Source: Tsukamurella conjunctivitidis (GTDB lineage Bacteria > Actinomycetota > Actinomycetes > Mycobacteriales > Mycobacteriaceae). From it: a stretch of 64,000 bases of DNA. The DNA lies in assembly GCF_007858475.1 (NCBI RefSeq), contig NZ_VIGX01000008.1:62001-126000 (forward strand). Direction: 5' to 3'. Numbering within the stretch: the first letter of the stretch is position 1; the number at the start of each line of letters is the position of its first letter. The notes beneath the pieces were generated by a model that searched no databases, was not told the DNA's origin, and worked only from the letters and a program-made list of their open reading frames with translations. Below are positions 32,675 to 40,163 of this stretch, piece after piece. The position numbers were made by a program, and so were the translations under genes.

Positions 32675-33844
32675 TCACCCGCCGGGCGTCCCGGCGGGGC
32701 CCGGTCCGGCGGGCGCGAGGTCGAGCGCCGCGATCGAAGCCAACAGCCCGGACGCCGTTCGCGGGTCCCATCCCGTCAGCGTGTGCCACCGGTCCAGGCG
32801 GTACGTCACCGAGTTCGCGTGCAGGTTGACGGACCGGGCGGCGGCGCTGATGGACAGACCCGCCCCTGCGTAGGCCCGGACGGCGTCGACGAGGTGCGGG
32901 TTCTCCCGCGCGACGGCCCATCCCCGCTCGAGGATCGGGGCCAGTCGCTCGCGCTGGGGTGTGAGGGAGGCGGTCAGCCAGGCGTCCTCGAAGCGGGTGA
33001 CCGCCCCCGCGCGCGACGCCTTGAGTGCTTGCATCGCATCGTCCATGGTCGACGGTGCCAGTTCGAGGCTCGGCCGCTCCAGTCCGACGCCGACGGTGGC
33101 GCCGGGGCGGATCGAGCGCACCGTCGCGACGACCGTGGGCGTCGCTGCCCTCTGGCATAGGATCATGAGTCCGGCGTCGTGCCGGCTGCAGTGCGCCGCG
33201 CCACGGAGCTCGTCGAGGGAAATCTGGAGTCGTTCCTGCGCCGCTTCCGGCCAGTCGGAATCGGCACAGAGCGCCCTGAATTCGTTGTCGGGATCGAACC
33301 CGAGGGCCTGCGCGAGCTGACGTGCGTCGGTCATTGAGCGCTCGTCGCCTGCGGTCAGCGCGGCGAAGAACCTGTGCCGCACGCCTGCCCGCTCCGCCTG
33401 CCGGCTTCGGGTGGCCTCGCTGTGGCCCTCGGCTACTGCTGTCGTCTCGAGATGCACCACGTCCCACAGGCGCCCGACAGCGACCATCAGCTCGGCGTCC
33501 GGCTCGGGAGAGCGCGCGAGGAGTTCGTGCCAGAGCTCCCGTAGCGCGATGTGATAGGTCTCGATGACGTCGGACAGCGAGATGCCCTGCATCGCTCGGC
33601 GGCGCCCGAGGTCACGGCTGCGACCCGAGTCCAACTGAGCGATGCCGTCGGGACTGGCCACGGCCTCCAGCATCATTTCGAGTCCGGTGCGGATGTAGTC
33701 GTACTGCTCTCGGTACGGGATCGAGTGGTACGAGGTGATCTCGGCTCGGATCTTGTCGACTGCGTGCTGGGTCACCGAATCGAACTCGGCGGCGACCGCG
33801 CGGCACACCGCACGTACTTGTGTCGATTCACCGGCCGCAGCCAT
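32675..33844 (-). CDS. PucR/CdaR-type helix-turn-helix regulator
   Basis: A 389-residue regulator. The N-terminal half is a sensor-like helical region (RsbRD/GGDEF-like in CdaR relatives), with GISLSDVIETYHIALRELW. The C-terminal ~60 residues form the PucR HTH: AYAGAGLSISAAARSVNLH followed by ANSVTYRLDRWHTLTG. Such proteins activate purine, sugar-acid or amino-acid catabolic genes. It is divergent from the DUF3311/symporter/amidohydrolase operon with 167 bases between, so that operon is the likely target, possibly with the convergent putP. A symmetrical operator candidate lies in between. Confidence 0.9.
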   Translation of the reverse strand: MAAAGESTQVRAVCRAVAAEFDSVTQHAVDKIRAEITSYHSIPYREQYDYIRTGLEMMLEAVASPDGIAQLDSGRSRDLGRRRAMQGISLSDVIETYHIALRELWHELLARSPEPDAELMVAVGRLWDVVHLETTAVAEGHSEATRSRQAERAGVRHRFFAALTAGDERSMTDARQLAQALGFDPDNEFRALCADSDWPEAAQERLQISLDELRGAAHCSRHDAGLMILCQRAATPTVVATVRSIRPGATVGVGLERPSLELAPSTMDDAMQALKASRAGAVTRFEDAWLTASLTPQRERLAPILERGWAVARENPHLVDAVRAYAGAGLSISAAARSVNLHANSVTYRLDRWHTLTGWDPRTASGLLASIAALDLAPAGPGPAGTPGG

Positions 33845-33864
33845 GTGGCCCCCTTGTTCTCGGG

Positions 33865-33883
33865 GTTCGTGAATTCCACGAAC
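33865..33883. promoter_or_regulatory. Inverted repeat GTTCGTG-N5-CACGAAC, candidate PucR-type operator
   Basis: Perfect 7-base arms with a 5-base spacer are centred 30 bases upstream of the PucR-type gene and ~140 upstream of the operon it faces. The position suits autoregulation. Binding by this regulator is inference. Confidence 0.5.
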
Positions 33884-34011
33884 TCAGCGCGTTCTTTTCG
33901 GGAAATCGTAGTGGCTTCACAACATGATCTGCAGCACACTGCGAGGACGGATATGGGCTGTATCACAGCCCTCCGGTCGCACGTCAGTCCAATCGAGGAG
34001 CCTTCTTCATC

Positions 34012-34278
34012 GTGTCCAATGAGGTCAAGAGCGTTCTGCTCGCCGTCGGTGTCCCGTTCGCCGGAGTGCTCGGCGGCATCGTGTACCTGTCCGATTCCGA
34101 GTTCACCGTGCTCGGATTCCCAGTCTTGTTCGCCTGGTTGTTCCTGTGGATGCCACTGACATCGTTGTGCATGCACCTCGCCTGGTGCCTCTTCGATCGC
34201 GCTGATTTCGAGGAGCTCGAGCGGGCCGATCTGGCCGCCGACCGCGCCGCCCGCGAGTCCGGGGCGGAGGCGGCATGA
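34012..34278 (+). CDS. DUF3311 small membrane protein (symporter partner)
   Basis: An 88-residue protein with two membrane segments: ~7-26 (LLAVGVPFAGVLGGIVYL) and ~32-58, the latter holding GFPVLFAWLFLWMPLTSLCM, the DUF3311 core. DUF3311 proteins are almost always encoded directly before a sodium:solute symporter, as the small YhdT/MadL-like partner. The acidic, helical C-terminus is cytosolic. It overlaps the next gene by 4 bases (ATGA), giving translational coupling. The start is a GTG with GAGGAG upstream. Confidence 0.85.
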   Translation: MSNEVKSVLLAVGVPFAGVLGGIVYLSDSEFTVLGFPVLFAWLFLWMPLTSLCMHLAWCLFDRADFEELERADLAADRAARESGAEAA

Positions 34279-35768
34279 GCATCGTCACGTTCGCGTTGAC
34301 CATCGGCCTCGCTCTCGCCGCAGGGCTGTTGTCCCGCAGGGGTAGCAGGAGTGACATCGACGACTACCTGGTCGGCGGTCGATCCTTCGGACCGATCCTG
34401 GTGTTCATCCTGGGGGCCGGCGAGGCGTACAGCATCGGCACCCTGATCGGCTTCCCCGGCGGCGTGTACGCCCACGGTTCGAGCTACGGCGTCTGGTTCA
34501 TCGCGTACATCCTGCTGGCCTACGCCGTCGGCTACTTCTTCACACCGTATCTCTGGCGCGCCGGGAAGCTGTACGGAGCGATGACGCTGCCCGACGTGGC
34601 GGGGCGGCACTTCCGTTCGCGCGGTCTCGAACTCACCGTCGCGATCTCGTCGGTGATCTTCCTCATCCCGTGGGGGCAACTCCAGCTCGCCGGACTTCAG
34701 GTGGCGCTCAGCGGACTGGGAATCGCCATCGATCCGACGATCGCGGTCTTCGCTGGTGCCGGTCTGGCGCTGGTGTTCCTGTTGCTGTCCGGCCTCCGCG
34801 CCCCCGCCTTCGTCTCCTACGTCAAGGATGCGGCGCTGCTTCTCGGGGCCGTCCTCATCGGCTTGGCGGCGGTCGCCAAGTCGGGCGGCACCGAGACGCT
34901 GTTCGCTGCGGCTCACGCGGCGGGAGCCGACAAGGACACGCACTTCACGGTGACCGGCTCGTCCCTGACGTTCGTGCTGACGACCATCGTCTTCCAGTCC
35001 GTGGGCTTCTTCATCTTCCCGTTCGTGGTCCAGGCGGTGCTCGCCTCGAAGTCGGAGGCCACGCTCAAGCGGGTCGCGCGGTTCAACCCGCTGTACATGC
35101 TCATGTACGTCTTCCTCGTCGCGGCCGCCTTCGCCGCGATCTCGCAGGTGCCTGGCAAGCTCGAGGGCGCGAAGTCGAACGAGGCCCTGCTGCTCCTGTC
35201 CCGCATCGTCCTGCCGGACTGGGTGACCGGCATCGTCGCCGGCGGTGCGGCACTGTGCGCCATCGTCGTGCTCTGCGGCTCCGCGCTCGGCATCGGCTCG
35301 ATCGTCTCCCGCAACATCGTCCCGGGGATTCCCGAGACGCACCAGCGGGCGTGGGTGCGCGGTGTGATCGTCGCCTACCTCGCGATCTCCCTCCTCCTGA
35401 CCATGGCCGCGCCGCAACTGCTGCTCACGCTCGTCAACACCGCGTACTACGGCGTCACCCAGGCGGCGGTCGTCTTCGCAGCCATGGTCTTCGGATGGAA
35501 GTTGCGTCCAGTGGCGCTCGCTACCGGTCTCGTCGTCGGGGACCTGCTGGTGCTGTGGTTGTACCTCGACAGTCACGGGCCGATCTCTTCGTGGTTGGCG
35601 AACAACGGCATCAACATCGGCGCGGCGGCCCTCCTCGTGAACGCGCTCCTGGTCCTGGTCTCACGGATCGTGTGGCCGGCGACTGATCCGGTGCCGGGAC
35701 TGCGTCAGCTGATGCCTGGGCGGCGGCCGCCGGAACGTGCTGCAGTGCTCGAGGGGAACGTCCTGTGA
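34275..35768 (+). CDS. Sodium:solute symporter family transporter
   Basis: A 497-residue transporter with about 13 predicted membrane helices. DDYLVGGRSFGPILVFILGAGEAYSIGTLIGFPGG is the family's first conserved block, and VSYVKDAALLLGAVL is typical of the PanF/MctP branch. It starts within the DUF3311 gene and overlaps the amidohydrolase gene by 4 bases. The substrate is unknown. Pairing with an amidohydrolase suggests an amide, carbamate or cyclic nitrogen compound, or its organic acid product. It is distinct from the upstream putP. Confidence 0.88.
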   Translation: MSIVTFALTIGLALAAGLLSRRGSRSDIDDYLVGGRSFGPILVFILGAGEAYSIGTLIGFPGGVYAHGSSYGVWFIAYILLAYAVGYFFTPYLWRAGKLYGAMTLPDVAGRHFRSRGLELTVAISSVIFLIPWGQLQLAGLQVALSGLGIAIDPTIAVFAGAGLALVFLLLSGLRAPAFVSYVKDAALLLGAVLIGLAAVAKSGGTETLFAAAHAAGADKDTHFTVTGSSLTFVLTTIVFQSVGFFIFPFVVQAVLASKSEATLKRVARFNPLYMLMYVFLVAAAFAAISQVPGKLEGAKSNEALLLLSRIVLPDWVTGIVAGGAALCAIVVLCGSALGIGSIVSRNIVPGIPETHQRAWVRGVIVAYLAISLLLTMAAPQLLLTLVNTAYYGVTQAAVVFAAMVFGWKLRPVALATGLVVGDLLVLWLYLDSHGPISSWLANNGINIGAAALLVNALLVLVSRIVWPATDPVPGLRQLMPGRRPPERAAVLEGNVL

Positions 35769-37378
35769 CGGCGCACTATGCGGAGGAGACCCTGCTGACC
35801 GCCGACGCGGTCCACACGATGGATCCGGAGGCGCGCGTCGTGGAGGCGATCCTGGTCCGCGGCGACAGGGTGGTCGCGAGCGGGACGATCCGGGAAGTCG
35901 GGAGCGCGGCCGGGACGGCGGCGCGTCGAGTGGACCTCCCCGGGGCGACGGTGATCCCGGGACTCATCGAGTCGCACGTGCATCCGGTGTACACCGGCCT
36001 GACCCAGGACTGGGTGGACTGCCGCTCGCCGCTCCGAGGATCGATCGCAGACATTCAGGGCGCGCTTCGCGCGCGGCTCGCGACGCCCGGCTGGGTGAGG
36101 GGATGGGGCTACGACGACACCCTGCTCGCCGAGGGGCGTCACCCGACCCGCGACGAACTCGATGCCGTGTCTCGCGACCGCCCGACGATCCTGCAGCACA
36201 TATCGGCACACTTCCTGGTCGCGAACAGTGCGGCGTTGGCGGCGGCGGGAATCACAGAAACAACCGTGGCGCAGGATGACCCACGCTTTCCGCGGGACGA
36301 GAACGGCCGCTTGACGGGCCTGGCATGGGAGATCGAGGCGGTCTCCCGGGTGGTCGCCGCGGTTCCTCCGCTCACGTCCGCGGGCGTCCGTGGGGCGCTT
36401 CTGTCCAGCCTGCGGCTGGCGCGCTCACGGGGCATCACGACTCTGCACGATCTGGGCATCGGGTTGATGGCCGGCAGTGAGGAACTCGCCGCGTACCGAG
36501 ACCTGTCCGCCGGCGGACGACTCCCCGTCCACGTGGTGGGATTCCTGTGCGGCGATCAAGCACTGCCGGCGATCGCCGACGGTTCGCTGAGCTTCGAGCC
36601 GGGCCCCTCCTCGCGTGGGCGGTTCCGACTCGCGGGTGCCAAGTTCTGGTCCGACGGTTCCATCCAGGGACTGTCCGCCGCCCTGCGGGTGCCGTACATG
36701 TGCGATCCGGGGCATTGCGGCGATCTCCTGCACGCTCAGGAGGACCTCGACGACATGGTCGCCCGAGTGCACCGGGTGGGCGGTCAGGCCGCCGTGCACG
36801 CGAACGGCGATGCCGCAGTCCGGGCGACCATCACCGCGTTGGCGCGCGCACAGGCCACGGACGGAAGGCGGGCACGCCACCGGATCGAGCATTGTCAGGT
36901 CACCGAGTCCGACGATCTCGATGCCATCGTGGCGGAGGAACTCGGGGTGAGCTTCTTCGCGAATCACGTCTACTACTGGGGTGATCGCCACCGCGATCGA
37001 TTCCTGGGTGCCGAGCGCGCACGGGAGATGGATCCGCTGGCACGTGCTGACGCTCTAGGGATCCGGTTCGGTCTCCATTCGGATTGCCCGATCACCCCGA
37101 TGGACCCGCTGCACACCATTCGCACAGCTTCCACCCGGCTGACGAGTGGAGGTGACGTGCTGGGGGAGGCCCAGCGCATCTCGCCCGAGCGCGGCATCAG
37201 GGCGATGACCCTGGACAGCGCGTTCCTGGTCCACGAGGAGCAGGAGGTGGGCTCCCTGGAGCCGGGACGGCGTGCAGACCTAGTCGTTCTCGATGCGCCG
37301 GTCACGGCGCTCGGTGACCCGTCGGCGACGATGCCCCGACCGGTGCGGGTGATGGTCGACGGACGGTGGGACACATGA
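35765..37378 (+). CDS. Amidohydrolase of the YtcJ/Amidohydro_3 family
   Basis: A 537-residue metal-dependent hydrolase. Residues 1-55 and the C-terminus form the small beta domain (LEPGRRADLVVLDAP). The barrel carries GLIESHVHP (metal ligands), KFWSDGSIQG, HANGDAAVRA, RIEHCQ and HSDCPITPMDPL, the Asp ligand loop. The family hydrolyses formamides, N-acyl amides and related bonds; the substrate here is unknown. A GTG start overlaps the symporter by 4 bases, so DUF3311, transporter and hydrolase form one coupled operon for uptake and first-step breakdown of one compound. Confidence 0.88.
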   Translation: MTAHYAEETLLTADAVHTMDPEARVVEAILVRGDRVVASGTIREVGSAAGTAARRVDLPGATVIPGLIESHVHPVYTGLTQDWVDCRSPLRGSIADIQGALRARLATPGWVRGWGYDDTLLAEGRHPTRDELDAVSRDRPTILQHISAHFLVANSAALAAAGITETTVAQDDPRFPRDENGRLTGLAWEIEAVSRVVAAVPPLTSAGVRGALLSSLRLARSRGITTLHDLGIGLMAGSEELAAYRDLSAGGRLPVHVVGFLCGDQALPAIADGSLSFEPGPSSRGRFRLAGAKFWSDGSIQGLSAALRVPYMCDPGHCGDLLHAQEDLDDMVARVHRVGGQAAVHANGDAAVRATITALARAQATDGRRARHRIEHCQVTESDDLDAIVAEELGVSFFANHVYYWGDRHRDRFLGAERAREMDPLARADALGIRFGLHSDCPITPMDPLHTIRTASTRLTSGGDVLGEAQRISPERGIRAMTLDSAFLVHEEQEVGSLEPGRRADLVVLDAPVTALGDPSATMPRPVRVMVDGRWDT

Positions 37379-37446
37379 ACGGGCGCGCGTACAAGGCACG
37401 CACCGAGCAGATTTCGGGCGGTGACGTCGGACACGAAGCGCCCGCC

Positions 37447-38382
37447 TCACACGGCGCTCTCGCACAGGGACTGCGCCATCGCCTCCCACTCGCCGCGGCC
37501 CGCGGGGTTCACCGCTCCGAACTGCGTCAACATCGCAGAACACGACCCTCCTGCGTCGTACAGCTCGATCGCCGAGACCGAGCCGGCCGGGCCGGGGGAG
37601 CGCACCACTGCGCAGCCCTCCACGCGGGCGAGGTCGATGTCGACCGCGGCATCGGCGAAGCCCGTGAGCAGGCGCGGGCCCTCCCGCAGCGCGGCGTGGA
37701 TCTCGCCGCGGCAGGCCTGCGCCACTCCCTCGGAGGCCACGGCGAAGTCGACCGGGATGCCGCTGTCGCAGAGGAACTCGAAGATGCGCGGTACCCAGTC
37801 GGGCGTGATCGGGCAGTAGCGTTCGCTCCCCTCGGCGCAGAGCCCGCGGAGTCGTTCGCGGCCGCCGGTCAGGATCGGGTCGATGCTCGCCGCCGCCCCG
37901 TCGGGGCTCCCGGACGGGGGAGGTTCGGGCGCGGTCCCGAAGTACAGAGCGCGATGCGGGTCGGACGGCGCCAGGTGGCCGAGCGCGCGCACGATCATCC
38001 GATCGGACTCTCCGGTCACGAACGCGCGGTGCAGCGCCGCGCCGCGGCGGTCGGTGAGGCCGACCATGCTGGCATCGGCGGGTCCGCCCGGAGTGTCGTC
38101 GTCCGTGAGGGCGCCGACGACACGATCGGGCGAGAAGCGCAGCGCGATACGACCGGGAGTCACGGTGAAGGGCTCGCCGCACTGGGTGGGACGGTCGTAC
38201 CTTGCCTCGTGGGCGAGGGTCGCGACCATGGACTCGGTCACGCCGATCGCGACGTCGAGCAGGGGGAAGGCGCCCGCCACCTGGGTGGCCGATGCCCCGT
38301 CGACGCTGACGCAGCCGCGTGCGCGCTGCAGGGGGCACCGCCCCCGGTCGCGGCCGCAGCCGGGGCAGGAGCGCGGCCGCAT
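37447..38382 (-). CDS. Diverged HemS/ChuX-like protein with N-terminal cysteine cluster
   Basis: A 311-residue protein whose two halves look like the paired repeats of HemS/HmuS haem-utilisation proteins: VATLAHEARYD ... VGLTDRRGAALHRAFVTG, and later GIPVDFAVASEGVAQACRGEI ... VSAIELYDAGGSCSAMLTQFG. The haem-contacting NLHL segment is replaced by DID, so haem binding is doubtful. Residues 6-24 hold CPGC, then CPL and a fourth Cys, a possible Zn or Fe-S site not usual in HemS. The ATG shares one base with the TGA of the diflavin reductase, so it is translationally coupled as third gene of the gltB operon. Assignment rests on motif resemblance only. Confidence 0.5.
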   Translation of the reverse strand: MRPRSCPGCGRDRGRCPLQRARGCVSVDGASATQVAGAFPLLDVAIGVTESMVATLAHEARYDRPTQCGEPFTVTPGRIALRFSPDRVVGALTDDDTPGGPADASMVGLTDRRGAALHRAFVTGESDRMIVRALGHLAPSDPHRALYFGTAPEPPPSGSPDGAAASIDPILTGGRERLRGLCAEGSERYCPITPDWVPRIFEFLCDSGIPVDFAVASEGVAQACRGEIHAALREGPRLLTGFADAAVDIDLARVEGCAVVRSPGPAGSVSAIELYDAGGSCSAMLTQFGAVNPAGRGEWEAMAQSLCESAV

Positions 38383-40163
38383 CAGTAGACGTCCCGCACG
38401 TAGCGCTTCTCCCGTTTGAGTGTCGCGACGTACTCGTCGGCGTCGTCGGCCCCGCGGCCCCGCTGGGAGGCGATCACCTCCCGCAGCGCTCGGTCCACGT
38501 CCTTCGCCATGCGCGAGGCGTCACCGCACACGTAGAAGTAGCCGCCGTCCTCGAGCCAGCCGTACAGCTCGGCGGACGCCTCGAGCATCCGCGTCTGGAC
38601 GTAGACCTTCTCGGCCTGATCGCGCGAGAACGCCAGGTCCAGGCGGTGCAGCACCCCGGAGGCGGTGAACTCGGCGAGCTCGTCGGCGTAGATGAAATCG
38701 GTCGCGCGGTGCTGGTCGCCGAAGAGCAGCCAGTTGCGGCCCGGCGCCGAGGACGCCGCGCGTTCGTGGAGGAAGGCGCGGAACGGGGCGATACCGGTGC
38801 CGGGGCCGACCATGACCACGGGACGGTCGGGATCGGCCGGCACGCGGAAGGCCGCGTTCGGTTGGAGATGGATCCCGATCGGGTCCTGGTCGGTCGCGCG
38901 GTCGGCCAGGAAGGTCGAGCACACGCCACGGTGCTCGCGACCGGAGCCCCGGCCGTACCGCACCGCCGCGACGGTGAGGTGGATGCGGTCGGGGCTCGTC
39001 AGCGGGCTCGACGAGATGGAGTAGGCCCGCGGCTGGAGCGGGCGGAACAGCTCGGCCAGTTCCGCGGGATCGAGACGTGCACCCTCGCATTCGTGCAGGA
39101 GGTCGAGGACGTCCCGGCCCCACAGCCACGCGTCCAACGTTTCCCGTTCGCCGCGTGCCAGCACGGCGGCGAGGTCGGACCGGGGAGATCGCTCGGCGAG
39201 CGTCTTGAGCAGGTCCTTCGACGGTGTCGTGATCTCCCATTCCGTGGTGAGCCGGTTGGACAGCGGAGCGCCGTCGGCGTCCGCATCCGGCGCTGCGCCG
39301 AGCGCCGTGAGCACGGCGTCCACCAGGGCCGGATCGTTGCGCGGGACCACGTTCAGGGCGTCGCCCGCGGCGTACTCGATACCGCTGTCGCCCAGGTCGA
39401 ACTCGAAGTGGCGGATCTCCTTGGCGCTCCCTGCGGCGGAGAGGAGGCGGTTCTCCACGAGCCGGGAGGGGAAGGGGTTCTTCTTGTTCCATCGCGATCG
39501 GGGCTTCGACGGTGCCGCGGGCGCGCTGGGAACCGGTACCGCCGCGGCGTCGTCGGGATCGAGGTGCGCCGACTGCGCGCGCAGCCGCGCGACGACGTCC
39601 GTCAGCCAGGCCGTTGCCGGTTCCTCGAAGTCCACATCGCAGTCGACCCGCGGTGCGAGCCGCGAGGCACCGAGCTGTTCGAGCCGGGTGTCGAGGATCT
39701 GTCCGGCACGGCAGAAGTCCTCGTATCCGCTGTCGCCCAGCGCGAGGACCGAGAACTCGAGGTGCTCGAGTCGTGGCGCGGTGTCGGAGGACAGTGCCTC
39801 CCAGAAGAGCTCGGCGTTGTCGGGCATCTCGCCCTCGCCGTACGTCGACGTGACCACCAGGAGGTGCGTCGCCCCGGTCAGCCGGTCCGGATCGGCGTCG
39901 TCGAGGGCGGCGACGTCCGCGCCGAGGCCGCTCTCCCGCAGGAGCGCGACCAGTCGGTCCGCGAGGTCCTCGCTGTTGCCGGTCTGGGTGCCGTAGAGCA
40001 CGGTGGCGTGCAGGGTCGCCGCGTTCGCGGTCTCGGCCGCATCGGCCTGCGCCGCGGCCAGGCCGGCGAGGAAGCCCGAGAGCCACGCTCGCTGGTCTCC
40101 TGTGAAGACGTCGATGAGGGCGGACGTATCCGCCTCGGGCAGAGCGTAGGTGGGAGTGCTCAT
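38382..40163 (-). CDS. Diflavin NADPH reductase (CysJ/cytochrome P450 reductase-like)
   Basis: A 593-residue flavoprotein with the CysJ layout. A flavodoxin-like FMN domain (~53-190) has LYGTQTGNSEDLA and STYGEGEMPDNAE. The FAD-binding domain has RAYSISSSP and GVCSTFLADR. The NADPH domain has GPGTGIAPFRAFLHER, FGDQHRATDFIY and YVCGDASRMAKDVDRAL. The C-terminus ends in the aromatic VRDVY typical for flavin shielding. These proteins pass NADPH electrons to sulphite reductase, P450 or haem oxygenase. No sulphite reductase lies here; its partners by overlap are the glutamate synthase (4 bases upstream) and the HemS-like protein (1 base downstream). See findings. Confidence 0.88.
   Translation of the reverse strand: MSTPTYALPEADTSALIDVFTGDQRAWLSGFLAGLAAAQADAAETANAATLHATVLYGTQTGNSEDLADRLVALLRESGLGADVAALDDADPDRLTGATHLLVVTSTYGEGEMPDNAELFWEALSSDTAPRLEHLEFSVLALGDSGYEDFCRAGQILDTRLEQLGASRLAPRVDCDVDFEEPATAWLTDVVARLRAQSAHLDPDDAAAVPVPSAPAAPSKPRSRWNKKNPFPSRLVENRLLSAAGSAKEIRHFEFDLGDSGIEYAAGDALNVVPRNDPALVDAVLTALGAAPDADADGAPLSNRLTTEWEITTPSKDLLKTLAERSPRSDLAAVLARGERETLDAWLWGRDVLDLLHECEGARLDPAELAELFRPLQPRAYSISSSPLTSPDRIHLTVAAVRYGRGSGREHRGVCSTFLADRATDQDPIGIHLQPNAAFRVPADPDRPVVMVGPGTGIAPFRAFLHERAASSAPGRNWLLFGDQHRATDFIYADELAEFTASGVLHRLDLAFSRDQAEKVYVQTRMLEASAELYGWLEDGGYFYVCGDASRMAKDVDRALREVIASQRGRGADDADEYVATLKREKRYVRDVY

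Noticed and set aside
37379-37446. Possible terminator between the amidohydrolase and the HemS-like gene
   Set aside because: The 68-base convergent gap shows no convincing stem on either strand.
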